Shown here piece by piece: positions 18,017 through 28,066 of a stretch of DNA of 64,000 nt (positions within the stretch are counted from its first letter, which is position 1; every line of letters starts with the position of its first letter). The position numbers and the translations under genes were made by a program. Below the pieces are notes generated by a model. The model did no database searches and had not been told where the DNA came from. It worked only from the letters and a program-made list of their open reading frames with translations. The stretch comes from Bradyrhizobium japonicum USDA 6. Its GTDB lineage: Bacteria > Pseudomonadota > Alphaproteobacteria > Rhizobiales > Xanthobacteraceae. The stretch spans positions 6,178,001-6,242,000 of the forward strand of contig NC_017249.1 of assembly GCF_000284375.1 (NCBI RefSeq), in the 5' to 3' direction.

Positions 18017-19090
18017 TTACTCGATCACTTCGTCTGCGCCGGCAATGACTGCTGCGGAGAACGGATGGCCGAGCAGTTTCGCTGCCTTCAAATTGACAAC
18101 GAGCTCCACCTTCGTGACGAGTTGAACCGGAAGATCAGAAGGCTTCTCACCCGACAGAATGCGTCCGGCATAGATACCCGCGCGACGGTGCGACTGCATG
18201 AAATCTCCGCCGTAGCTCATCAAACCTCCAGCCACGGGAAAGTCTCGGGTCTGCGTGATTGCGGGCAATTGATATTTCATCGCGAGAGCCGCCAGCCGGA
18301 CACTGCGAAATGCAAAATAGGGGTCGGAGGTAAACACAACTCCGCTCGGCCCGTCCTTGGCCCCGTCCCTGGCCACGGCAGCGAACATGGATTCGAATTC
18401 ATCCTCCTTGCTTGCGCTGTAGATCTGCAGTTGAACCCGCAGGGCTTCTGCGGCCGCCTGAAGCTTCTGCAATTGTGATGGTGCGGTCGGACTTGTCGGG
18501 TTGGCGACCACCGCCAATCTGGTCGCCGTGGGCAACAGGTCGCGCATCAGCTCAAGCCGCTTTGGCGACACATCGACGCTCAGGCTCGATACCCCCGTGA
18601 TATTTCCGCCCGGCCGCGACAGGCTGTCCACCACGCGCAGCTGAACGGGGTCGCCGCCCATCTCGAACACGATCGTCTTGGTCGTACCCGTAGCCTTCGC
18701 GGCAAGTGCCACGGGAGCCCCGCCAGGAGCCACGATCAGGTCCACATTTCTGGCGACCAATTCGGCAGCCAGGGCAGGCAATCGAGAATATTGTCCGTTA
18801 GCCCACTGAAAGTCGATCGCCACATTGCGACCCGCGACGAAGCCGGCTTCCTCCAGTCCCTGTCGGAAAGCCTCTAGTCGGCTGGCAAAGAGCTCGGGTG
18901 ACTCCGGGCAAAGATAGCCGATGACAGGCATGGAGGGCTTCTGCCCATACGAGACGGTCGTCCACGTCGCGGCGCCTGCCATCCAAAGAAGAAAATCACG
19001 CCGTCGGGGGCGTCTGCGTAGCGTTGCTGCTTCAGGGTTGGCGCACCTCATGCCCACGGACCCGCTGCCGTCAGCCGTTTGCCGGAGCAT
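18017..19090 (-). CDS. Orphan ABC transporter substrate-binding protein (COG2984 type)
   Basis: A 357-residue periplasmic protein with a Tat-like leader (RRRDFLLWMAGAATW). IGYLCPESPELF, VAARNVDLIVAPGGAPVALAAK, DPVQLRVVDSLSRPGGNITG, ELMRDLLPTATRLAVVANPTSP and the terminal LLGHPFSAAVIAGADEVIE are typical of the uncharacterised TrpX-like binding proteins that are very numerous in Bradyrhizobium. No permease or ATPase is adjacent. The start may be the ATG at 19051. A paralog lies at 22918-23892. Confidence 0.85.
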   Translation of the reverse strand: MLRQTADGSGSVGMRCANPEAATLRRRPRRRDFLLWMAGAATWTTVSYGQKPSMPVIGYLCPESPELFASRLEAFRQGLEEAGFVAGRNVAIDFQWANGQYSRLPALAAELVARNVDLIVAPGGAPVALAAKATGTTKTIVFEMGGDPVQLRVVDSLSRPGGNITGVSSLSVDVSPKRLELMRDLLPTATRLAVVANPTSPTAPSQLQKLQAAAEALRVQLQIYSASKEDEFESMFAAVARDGAKDGPSGVVFTSDPYFAFRSVRLAALAMKYQLPAITQTRDFPVAGGLMSYGGDFMQSHRRAGIYAGRILSGEKPSDLPVQLVTKVELVVNLKAAKLLGHPFSAAVIAGADEVIE

Positions 19091-19113
19091 AGCGCCGGAT
19101 ACGCGAACAGTCT

Positions 19114-20877
19114 CTAGCGGATTGCGCCAGGCATCCTGCGGCCACTCGGCTGGAGAGCCTCGAAGGATATTCCGAAGACTGGAATGGCTTCGTCAAATCC
19201 TTTGATTTCGCGGCCCCCGAGATCCTCAACGGGCCGCCTGCCCTTGACGTCGGCGGCGACTTTGGCGTCGATCAGGATTTCCTTGTCTGCGGCAGATGCG
19301 CACAGCCGGGCCGCAAGATTCACGACGCTCCCGATGGCGGTGTAGTCGAGCCGGTCCTCGTATCCGATCCGGCCGACAGTCGCCGGCCCGCTGGCAAGGC
19401 CGATTCCGAAACCAACGTGGTAGCCACGCGATCGCCAGCCGGCGATGAGGGCTTGCACGTTCGTCTGCATGTCGACGGCGAGATCGATGGCTCTCAATGC
19501 AGGCTCTTCGACCGGGACAGGTGCGTTCACCAGCACCATCAGTCCGTCGCCGGAGAAATTGATCAGCGTTGCTTCGAATTTCGCGATGACCCTGCCAAGG
19601 CTTTCATAATATTCCGACAATACGCTCATGACCTCCTCGGGCGTGGCGCCTGCTGAAAACGCGGTGAACCCCCTCAAATCGCAGAAGACAACGACGACTT
19701 CCGTACGGCGGCCGTCCAGCACGCTGTCATCGCCGGCTCGATCGACGAGATCGGCGACCTGGGGGGCAAGGAACCGCTTGAGCTTGGCGATGCGCTCCTG
19801 GTGCTGCTGCGCCAGCGCCAGCTCGGAAGCCATTCTGTTGAAACTGTTTGCAAGACGCTGGAACTCGTCCCCGGTGTCAATCGAGATGCGGTGGTCAAAG
19901 GACCCGGCACCAATCCTCTCCGTGCCCTCCTCGAGCAACTTGATCGGCTCCGTCATCCGGTGCGCCAATGCATAGGCAAGAATCCCTGCGAGCATGGTGC
20001 TGATTGCGAGGAGCATTGCCGTCCGCCACAGGGCGGAATAGATCGGCGCGTAAGCTTCGGACAGCGGCTGCACGACCACGACTGTCCAGTCGGGGCCCTG
20101 TACGGGAGCAGCGCTGGCAGCAACATAGTGTCCTTGTGCATCCCGGCTCGTTGCGAAGCCCGCTTTCGACCCTATCGCGTCCCGCACGGCCCGAAACGGT
20201 TTGGAGGTTGCTTCCTCCGCCCCGCGGAGCACGAGGCTGATGTCGGGATGGGCGATCAGGCGACCCGATCGGTCCAGGACGAAGGCGGAGCCGGTCCTTC
20301 CGACCTTGATCGCCGAGATCACGTCCCAAATCAGCTTGAGGTTCACTTCGGCTATGACTGCGCCGACAGCCGGCCGGTTGCCGGCCATCCCGACCGTCAA
20401 GTACGGTTCGGAGCCTCGATTGTAGCTGACGTCGCTGAACCAGATCTGAGCCGCGCGGGCACCAACCAAGGCGGGATCGGCTGATCGGTCCGTGCGGCTC
20501 TCGATACGATTGAGGCCGATCCGCGAGATGTAGAGACGCTCCAAGCCGTTGCCGTCGAGAAGTGTGAGACTGACGATGGCGGGCGCTTGTCGAAGCAGGC
20601 GCAACGCGTCGGTCCGCCGGCGTTCGTCGAACTCGTCACTCCATGGAAGCTGAACCAGCCAGCCAAGCTGACTCGTGATGCCGTGGATGAAATCGTGAAT
20701 TTCGGCGGCCGCGGATGCGGACTGGAGGCTAAGCCACTGGTCGAGCCTCGCGCGCTGATCGCGATAGCCGAACCACGCCTCAATGACGCCGTTGAATGCA
20801 AGTGGGATCGCGACAGCCACGAAAAGCGCGAGCAGATATTTATGAAAAAGGCCGCGAAACCGATCCTGAGGAATCAT
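19114..20877 (-). CDS. Cache-HAMP class III adenylate/guanylate cyclase
   Basis: A 587-residue inner-membrane cyclase. It has an N-terminal membrane segment, a periplasmic Cache-like sensor to about residue 280 (WFSDVSYNRGSEPYLTVG, GSAFVLDRSGRLIAHPD), a second membrane helix, HAMP (AHRMTEPIKLLEEGTERIG) and a class III catalytic domain from about residue 380 (VVFCDLRGFTAFS with the first metal Asp, NFSGDGLMVLVNAP with the second, and DYTAIGSVVNLAARL). It makes a cyclic nucleotide in response to an external ligand. A divergent HD-domain gene starts 465 bases away. Confidence 0.9.
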   Translation of the reverse strand: MIPQDRFRGLFHKYLLALFVAVAIPLAFNGVIEAWFGYRDQRARLDQWLSLQSASAAAEIHDFIHGITSQLGWLVQLPWSDEFDERRRTDALRLLRQAPAIVSLTLLDGNGLERLYISRIGLNRIESRTDRSADPALVGARAAQIWFSDVSYNRGSEPYLTVGMAGNRPAVGAVIAEVNLKLIWDVISAIKVGRTGSAFVLDRSGRLIAHPDISLVLRGAEEATSKPFRAVRDAIGSKAGFATSRDAQGHYVAASAAPVQGPDWTVVVVQPLSEAYAPIYSALWRTAMLLAISTMLAGILAYALAHRMTEPIKLLEEGTERIGAGSFDHRISIDTGDEFQRLANSFNRMASELALAQQHQERIAKLKRFLAPQVADLVDRAGDDSVLDGRRTEVVVVFCDLRGFTAFSAGATPEEVMSVLSEYYESLGRVIAKFEATLINFSGDGLMVLVNAPVPVEEPALRAIDLAVDMQTNVQALIAGWRSRGYHVGFGIGLASGPATVGRIGYEDRLDYTAIGSVVNLAARLCASAADKEILIDAKVAADVKGRRPVEDLGGREIKGFDEAIPVFGISFEALQPSGRRMPGAIR

Positions 20878-21341
20878 GATCCGGTCCCCTGATAATCACA
20901 TAAATACAATGAGCCAGAATAACATGCCGCTCCGCCGTCGGGTGGAGTTCATTCGAATCCCGAGCGTACCGGTGCACCCTTCGCGCTTTTTAGGGCGGAG
21001 CAGCCGCGTCTGGCGACAAATTGGCGCCATGGCTGAATTGTCCGCCGATGCCAGCCTCCGGCTGACTGGCCTTCGCGCCGCACGGCGGCTTTTGACCACC
21101 CTGAACGGACTTTGCTGCCGGGCAGACGTAGCATGCGCCCCAGCCACGTTGATCTAGGTCAAGCATCACCCTCGTCTTTTGGCCTCACGTCGTATTCAGC
21201 CCCATTTGAGGCGGCGACGTCGCCCTTCAGTTCGCCGGCACCCGGCACTTCAAGGTCGGCGTCGCATTCTTCCAGTGACCTCCTCTCCCTCCTGATCCCC
21301 GCAGAAGGCTTACCGGGGGTTCGTCGACGAGGACCTTGCTC
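20878..21341. other. Divergent intergenic region
   Basis: About 464 bases between the cyclase gene (minus) and the HD-domain gene (plus). Both promoters must be here. I see no gene with a supported start and no striking repeat. Confidence 0.4.
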
Positions 21342-22199
21342 ATGATAACAATTCCAGAACTGACGTCCCAGGCGCTCGGTGCGTTCCTCATCTCGGAGAC
21401 AAAAGGCCGCTTCGGCTCATCGCATGCCAACTTGCCGGAATTGCTCCCCTACGCAGCGAAGCTGGCCCTGGAATGTATCGGCAACAGCGATGCATTGTAT
21501 CACAACGTAGAGCACACCCTGTTGGTCACGCTGGTTGGGCACGACATTCTGATCGGTCGCTCTCTTCTAAGGCAAACAACGGCCAGCGATTATGCTCACT
21601 TCATCCTGGCGTGCCTGATTCACGACATCGGCTACGTTCGAGGCGTAATTCATGGAGACCAGGACGGAGCCTATGTTGTTGATGGTACCGGCCGAACGGT
21701 TGAGCTGCCGGTCGGCTCCTCCGATGCAGCGCTCGCGCCCTACCACGTCGATCGCTCAAAATTGTTCGCCGCGGAGCGTTTGGACGCAGTCGACCAGATC
21801 GACGCCGCTCGCGTTGCCCAGGCGATCGAATATACCCGCGTTCCCTATGCAGACACACCAACGAGCGAACCCAAGGATGATCTGGACCAGGAGGAAGGCT
21901 TGCTGCTGCGTGCCGCTGATCTGATCGGCCAGCTCGGCGATCCCAACTACATGAAGAAATCAAATGCGCTCTTCTACGAATTCGAAGAAATCGGGCTCAA
22001 CAAATCGCTCGGATACGCCACACCCGCGGACGTGGTGCACAAATATCCGCAGTTCTACTGGACCAAGGTCGCACCACAAGTCCCGGCGGCGATCCGTTAT
22101 CTGAACGTAACCTCGAGCGGAAGACAATGGATCAGCAACCTGTATGGCAATGTCTTCCGCGCCGAGCGAGAGGTCAGACTATCCGGTCCGCAGTTGTAG
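21342..22199 (+). CDS. HD-domain metal-dependent phosphohydrolase
   Basis: A 285-residue cytoplasmic protein. The HD motif order is H...HD...D: YHNVEHTLLV, ACLIHDIGYVRG and LLRAADLIGQLGD. The ATG at 21342 has GACGAGG upstream. HD proteins are phosphohydrolases, often acting on nucleotides or cyclic nucleotides. Its position, divergent from a class III cyclase, makes a signal-degrading role attractive but unproven. The 3' end of the gene abuts a truncated IS element. Confidence 0.75.
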   Translation: MITIPELTSQALGAFLISETKGRFGSSHANLPELLPYAAKLALECIGNSDALYHNVEHTLLVTLVGHDILIGRSLLRQTTASDYAHFILACLIHDIGYVRGVIHGDQDGAYVVDGTGRTVELPVGSSDAALAPYHVDRSKLFAAERLDAVDQIDAARVAQAIEYTRVPYADTPTSEPKDDLDQEEGLLLRAADLIGQLGDPNYMKKSNALFYEFEEIGLNKSLGYATPADVVHKYPQFYWTKVAPQVPAAIRYLNVTSSGRQWISNLYGNVFRAEREVRLSGPQL

Positions 22200-22229
22200 A
22201 TCGGTGGTCTTGAACGGTTCTACCACAGC

Positions 22230-22660
22230 GTGGATTTTGCTCGTCAAGCCGCCGCGTGACCTCCCATCGATTGGCGCTGGTTCCTTGTGATGCAGGCCCC
22301 ATGCTGATGCACGCGGACAATCCAGGTGTCGATCATCTGGACTGCGGCATCATGGGCAGCAGCAAGTGCGTCCATGACGCAGCCCCGGACCCCAGCCCGC
22401 CGCCAACGGACGAAGCGGTTGTAGCATGTGGAGTACGGACCAAACGTCTCGGGCAGATCACGCCAAGGTGCTCCAGAGCGCAAGACCCAGAAGATGCCAT
22501 TAAGGACACGACGGTCGTTAACCCGAGGAACGCCATGCGGCTTGTTCGGCAGCATGGGCTTGATGGCAATCCATTCATAATCGGCGAGTTCGTAGCGCAT
22601 GATTCGAGCTCCAGTTTGGAAGCTTGAATCACAGGGGTCTGGCCAGACGCAACGCGTCCG
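22230..22660 (-). mobile_element. IS5-family insertion sequence remnant
   Basis: A minus-strand copy of the 5' part of an IS5-group element. It carries the first transposase frame and the start of the second (GGLTSKIHAVV, in the shifted frame), then breaks off at about 22230 into the tail of the HD-domain gene. The downstream catalytic half is missing. End coordinates are approximate because I did not find clear terminal inverted repeats. Confidence 0.7.
22244..22600 (-). pseudogene. Truncated IS5-family transposase
   Basis: Starts at ATG 22600 (MRYELADYEWIAIKPMLP) and continues with NDRRVLNGIFWVLRSGAPWRDLPETFGPY and MDALAAAHDAAVQMIDTW, the standard N-terminal DUF4096-type domain and beginning of the DDE domain. 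It then frameshifts (GGHAAA-stop) where intact copies read into the catalytic half, and that half is absent here. Inactive. Confidence 0.75.
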
Positions 22661-22917
22661 GGCGGGCCCCGGTTGGACGCTTACGGGGTAGAAGCGAACA
22701 TCAGCCGGCCGACCATCTCCGCTGAAACCGTCGAAAATGACCCATACCAGACATCGGGGGACCGCGCAGCCTCTACCGAGGAGGCTCACGATCAACGAAA
22801 TATGCCCTCGGATACTTGGACTCATCTCGGGCTGACGGCTATTTCACCGGCTCAACCCATTCAAAATTCCGAGTTGCGGGCGCATATTGTAGCGGTAGCG
22901 CGCCGCGAGGTGACTTA
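22661..22917. other. Intergenic region, no gene seen
   Basis: About 257 bases between the IS remnant and the second orphan binding protein. Open frames here are extensions of the flanking genes without conserved content. Confidence 0.35.
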
Positions 22918-23892
22918 ATGAAACGCCGCGATTTTGTCACTCTTCTCGGCGCTGCGGTAATGGCCTTGCCCCTCGCAGCCCACGCGCAGCAACCAGCGGT
23001 GCCGCGGGTCGGCTACGTCTGGAGCGGCGTTCGCGGGACGGACGTGTACTACCAGACCGGATTCCGTCAAGGACTAGCAGAACTTGGATATGTAGTGGGG
23101 CGCAATCTGCTGCTCGAAGAACGCTACGCCGACGGAAAGCCGGAGCGCGTTCCTGCGCTGATCGCTGAACTGCTCACGCTCAACGTCGATGTTCTCGTGA
23201 CTCCAGGCACACCCACTTCGCAGGCTGCGCAACGTGCAACATCCACCGTGCCGATCGTCTGCATGAGCGGAGATCCCGTCAGAGCCGGTCTTGTGGCAAG
23301 CCTTGCCCGGCCAGGCGGCAACATCACTGGGCTGTCTCAACTCTCCGGCGATTACGGCGTCAAGTGGCTGGAGCTGCTGAAGGAGGCGGCACCGAAAATG
23401 CGTCGTGTCGCCGTGTTGTGGAATCCTGACAATCCGACGACTGCCAACCAAGTCGAACTCATGCAAAACGCGGCACCCAGGCTCAGTCTCGAGTTGACAG
23501 CCCTCTCGGTGCGGCTCGCGGAAATCGAGAACAGCTTCGCCGCGCTGGGAGAGAGCGGCCTCGATGGCGTCGTCGTCACCGACGATCCATCGCTGATACC
23601 CCTCGTTCCCCGGCTGATCGCGCTCACCGCAGAGCGGCGCTTACCAACGATCTATCCATTCCGCGATTCGGCTCAGAGAGGAGGACTGATGTCGTACTCG
23701 GCCAATCTTTTCAAACTATGGCAACGCGCCGCGGGCTATGTTGATCGCATTCTCAAAGGGGCACGTCCGGCGGAGCTTCCCGTCCAGCAGACGACGGAAG
23801 TGACCCTGAATATCAACCTCAAGACCGCTAAGGCGCTCGGTCTCGACATTCCAATGACGCTGCTCGTCCGCGCCGACGAGGTGATCGAATAG
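22918..23892 (+). CDS. Orphan ABC transporter substrate-binding protein (COG2984 type), second copy
   Basis: A 324-residue periplasmic protein with leader MKRRDFVTLLGAAVMALPLAAHAQQ (Tat-like RRDF, cleavage near AHAQ). It shares the family architecture of 18017-19090: LNVDVLVTPGTPTSQAAQRA, DPVRAGLVASLARPGGNITG, ELLKEAAPKMRRVAVLWNPDNP and the terminal ADEVIE. No transporter subunits are near. Ligand unknown. Confidence 0.85.
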   Translation: MKRRDFVTLLGAAVMALPLAAHAQQPAVPRVGYVWSGVRGTDVYYQTGFRQGLAELGYVVGRNLLLEERYADGKPERVPALIAELLTLNVDVLVTPGTPTSQAAQRATSTVPIVCMSGDPVRAGLVASLARPGGNITGLSQLSGDYGVKWLELLKEAAPKMRRVAVLWNPDNPTTANQVELMQNAAPRLSLELTALSVRLAEIENSFAALGESGLDGVVVTDDPSLIPLVPRLIALTAERRLPTIYPFRDSAQRGGLMSYSANLFKLWQRAAGYVDRILKGARPAELPVQQTTEVTLNINLKTAKALGLDIPMTLLVRADEVIE

Positions 23893-24237
23893 ATAAATTG
23901 CTGCGCGGTGCATGAGTCCGTTCCTGGCCCCAAGCAGCGGTTGGTGGATGTGTGCTGTTCCGCTGCTGTCAGGGGAGAAGCAGACATCCGGCAAACAGGC
24001 CAAAAATGACGCGAATGACCCGAAGCGGACCTTTAAGTGCCGCCCGGTCCGGACCAGCAGCAGGCCACTGAAACCCTGCAAGCGCGTCTTCGGCAAGTTG
24101 AAAACATCGTCTCGAAAACATACGCTCCGTCCAGACGAAACTCAGGGCAGCTTCGTGCCGCGCGTTCCAGCCGCTGGGAAGATTCGCTCCGATGATGAAG
24201 CCCGCCGTCATTATCCCGGAGGATCAGTCTTTCGCCC
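23893..24237. other. Intergenic region with the probable lost N terminus of the histidine kinase
   Basis: Most of this 345-base stretch has no gene. Near its end, an ATG at 24192 opens a short frame reading MMKPAVIIPEDQSFALATFARPG. This looks like the natural beginning of a MASE4-type kinase but is in a different frame from the kinase gene that follows. Confidence 0.4.
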
Positions 24238-25794
24238 TTGCGACCTTCGCCCGGCCGGGCGCAGAAACGGCTTGCCCTTGCGGTCATGCTCGCTTTCCTG
24301 GGCGTCGTCTTAATCTTGGCAGGGGCGCTCTCGAACGTCCAGCTGGCGCGGATCGATAGCTTCGTCCCGGCCTACGGCACGGCGATGTTCGTGAATGACA
24401 TGATCACCGCGGTCCTGCTGTTCAACCAGTTCGCCACCCTGCGTTCGAGTGCCCTCCTCGCAATCTCAACCGGGTATCTCTTCACGGGGCTCATGCTTGT
24501 CCCCTGGATGCTGGTCTTTCCAGGGGCGTTCGCGCCAGTTGGCCTGCTTGGCGCGGGGCTACAGAGCACGGATTGGCTCAACGCTCTGAGGTACGCCGGT
24601 TTTCCTACGTTCGTCATCGCATATACCCTTTTGAAGGTGGCCGATCCGCCCAAGCGATTGTGGGAGGGCTCAGTGGGCGCGACGATTCTTTCGAGTGTTG
24701 CGATGACGTCAGCCGTTGTGTGTGCCGTGACAGTTCTTGTCACAGTGGGTGAGGCATACTTGCCCCGCATCATGCTCGACCCGGTCCATTTTTCTAACCT
24801 CGCGCTTTATATTGCCAGTTGTCTAATCCTGTGGAACGCAGTTGCGCTCACTTTGCTCTGGATGCACCAGCGTTCGGTGCTCGATCTGTGGCTGATGGTG
24901 GTTGTTTGCGCGTATGCAATTGAGATCTATCTGGTCTCGTTTCCCGGTTTTGCCCGGTTCAGCGCCGGCTGGTATGCTGGCCGGGTCTTCGGGTTCTTGT
25001 CCAGCATTCTTGTACTCTTTGTCCTGCTGTATGAGATAACGACGCTTCACGCGCAGCTGCTCGGCGCGGTCCTGGCGCAACGTCGCGAACGTGAGGCGCG
25101 GCTGATGACCGGCGACGCCGTCTCGGCTTCAATTGCCCACGAAATCAAACAGCCATTAACGGCGATCATAGCTAGTGCGAACGCGGGATTGCACTGGCTT
25201 GATCGTGTCGAGCCTGACCTCGATAGTGCCAGGAATGCATTTCGGCGCGTCGTGACCACCGGACACCATGCGGACGCCGTGATCGAAAATATCCGGGTGC
25301 ATTTCAAGACGGGTGCACGGACCCGGACTTCGCTCGATATCGACGATGTCATCCAGGAAGCTCTGGCCGTCGTCCGTGACCAATTGCGGAGACATCGGGT
25401 CGCCGTTCAAGCCGACGTTAACAAACGGCTGCCGCGGATAAGAGGCGAACAGGTTCAGCTCCAGCAAGTGCTGGTGAATTTGATTACGAACGCAATCGAC
25501 TCCATGGCCACGAAGAATGGGGAGCGGGTCCTATCCATAAGGTCTGAAGTCCATCACTCCAGATACGTGATGGTATCTGTAGAAGACACGGGGGAAGGTC
25601 TAGAGCCCGGCGGCGCCGTGGATCGGATATTCAACCCGATGTTCACGACCAAAACGGATGGCATGGGCATGGGGCTGTCAATCTGCCGGTCGATCATCGA
25701 GGCGCATGAAGGACAAGTATGGGTGACCGCCGATAAAGGCCGCGGCGCCATTTTTCACTTCACGGTTCCGGTAGACTCGGACAGCCCATCCTAG
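24238..25794 (+). CDS. MASE4-like membrane sensor histidine kinase, start uncertain
   Basis: A 518-residue product if the TTG at 24238 is used. The first 260 residues hold about eight hydrophobic helices in the pattern of a MASE4 sensor; then come the HisKA box SIAHEIKQPLTAIIASANAG and the ATPase motifs LVNLITNAIDSMAT, VEDTGEGLEPGG and GMGMGLSICRSIIEAHEG. No response regulator adjoins. The start is odd: no ATG is in frame, and a better-looking N terminus at 24192 lies in another frame, as if one base had been lost near 24260. It may be an intact gene with a TTG start, a sequence error, or a recent frameshift. Confidence 0.75.
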   Translation: MRPSPGRAQKRLALAVMLAFLGVVLILAGALSNVQLARIDSFVPAYGTAMFVNDMITAVLLFNQFATLRSSALLAISTGYLFTGLMLVPWMLVFPGAFAPVGLLGAGLQSTDWLNALRYAGFPTFVIAYTLLKVADPPKRLWEGSVGATILSSVAMTSAVVCAVTVLVTVGEAYLPRIMLDPVHFSNLALYIASCLILWNAVALTLLWMHQRSVLDLWLMVVVCAYAIEIYLVSFPGFARFSAGWYAGRVFGFLSSILVLFVLLYEITTLHAQLLGAVLAQRREREARLMTGDAVSASIAHEIKQPLTAIIASANAGLHWLDRVEPDLDSARNAFRRVVTTGHHADAVIENIRVHFKTGARTRTSLDIDDVIQEALAVVRDQLRRHRVAVQADVNKRLPRIRGEQVQLQQVLVNLITNAIDSMATKNGERVLSIRSEVHHSRYVMVSVEDTGEGLEPGGAVDRIFNPMFTTKTDGMGMGLSICRSIIEAHEGQVWVTADKGRGAIFHFTVPVDSDSPS

Positions 25795-25856
25795 TAGCCG
25801 CTTGAGTCCGACTTTTGCCCATCGTGACATACTGTGCTGCCGCACGAACTTGGTCG

Positions 25857-26267
25857 CTATAGGAGCAAAGCAGACTTAGTCAGCAGTCGCGTGACGCCGC
25901 CGGGCTTATAGGTACACGGCCTAGTACAGTGCCGCAGAAAAGCGGCTCTGAGTTCGGCCAGTTGGTCGCTCGTTGCTCCCAGCTCTGCGTCGGCTCGATC
26001 CGTGAGCAAGTCGACGTAGGTAATCGGCCGATCGAACTGGCTCGCCGTGAAGTCATAGCGCCGGCCTTCGATCCGATTGTAGAAATGATCGGCCGCCGGC
26101 AGAGGCGTTTTCAGCAGCTCGCCGCCGAAAAGTTCGTGAACGAGCAGCGCCGTGACGTTGCACTGCCCTGCCGCCGGATTGTTCGGCGTCCATTGGCTGG
26201 AAGTCGACAGCGACCATGCCTTGCGCAGCGCGCGTTGAACCTCATCGGGATCGAAGCTCATCGTCAC
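25857..26267 (-). CDS. YunG-like conserved hypothetical protein
   Basis: 136 residues. KAWSLSTSSQWTPNNPAAGQ, CNVTALLVHELFGGELLKT and HFYNRIEGRRYDFTASQF form the conserved core of a small family similar to Bacillus YunG. The lone Cys after GQ and the later His and Asp are arranged as in a papain/transglutaminase-like fold, but no activity is established. The start may be the second ATG at 26261. Single gene between the kinase and a repeat region. Confidence 0.7.
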   Translation of the reverse strand: MTMSFDPDEVQRALRKAWSLSTSSQWTPNNPAAGQCNVTALLVHELFGGELLKTPLPAADHFYNRIEGRRYDFTASQFDRPITYVDLLTDRADAELGATSDQLAELRAAFLRHCTRPCTYKPGGVTRLLTKSALLL

Positions 26268-26384
26268 CTCACGGGATCGGCACCGAAGCCCTAATTTCGG
26301 ATTATGCGATTATTGCTTTTTGCCACTGTTTTGCCCGACGTGTCAAACGGGTTCCTTGCTGGGTCGAGCTCCAACTCCACCACT

Positions 26385-26500
26385 CGTCATTGCGAGCGTA
26401 CGACTTGTCCGCCGAAGCCTCGGCAAAGGCGGAAGCAATCCAGAAACCCTCCGCGGTCACGGTCTGGATTGCTTCGTCGCAAGGGCTCCTCGCAATGACG
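26385..26500. repeat. CGTCATTGCGAG...CTCGCAATGACG palindromic repeat
   Basis: A 116-base element whose ends CGTCATTGCGAG and CTCGCAATGACG are inverse complements. Inner arms GAAGCAATCCAGA and TCTGGATTGCTTC also pair. This is a well-known type of dispersed palindrome in rhizobial genomes. Confidence 0.85.
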
Positions 26501-26720
26501 GTGTGGGAACAGACGCGCGGCAAATGACGATGTTATGCCAGATGCCGCGATCAGGCAAAATCGCCGCGTTGGCCCCGACTGCGCGACGATTGCCCCTTCC
26601 TGCTGATTTGCCCCGACGCGTCAAGCTGTTGGCAGGATCCAGAGGGCAACCTGCCCTCACCCCGCTTCTACTGTACATGGGGTTGTTTTTCATATTTTCG
26701 TTTGGGCGGCCGCTGGCGGC

Positions 26721-26756
26721 AAAGAAAAAGCCCGGCCTGCGAACGAGGCCGGGCTC
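26721..26756 (-). terminator. Rho-independent terminator of the TRAP binding-protein gene
   Basis: On the minus strand, AGCCCGGCCT / AGGCCGGGCT form a perfect 10-base stem with a 7-base loop, followed by TTTTTCTTT. It starts about 27 bases after the stop codon. Confidence 0.85.
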
Positions 26757-26781
26757 TGTCGCCTTGCGACGTTTCGAAAGA

Positions 26782-27945
<1,164 letters not shown>

Positions 27946-28066
27946 CTAGGTCGCGTCGAACCGAAGGGGCTTGACTGCCGTGGCCTTTAACACGGAAGCC
28001 CCGCTTTCGGAACGCGACAATGGCATGACGGGGCTCTACGAAAGTCGCATGCCCCCAAAAGCCGGC

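Larger units (their letters stand above)
26268..26781. other. Repeat-rich intergenic region
   Basis: About 514 bases without a gene. It contains the TTGCCCGACGTGTCAA-type motif at about 26330-26346 and a similar one at about 26605-26622, the long palindrome at 26385-26500, and the terminator of the TRAP binding-protein gene. Confidence 0.6.

Noticed and set aside
23736..23987. Small minus-strand frame reading YSITSSARTSS...
   Set aside because: A well-known spurious frame antisense to the 3' end of COG2984 binding-protein genes; the same pattern recurs opposite 18017-18125.
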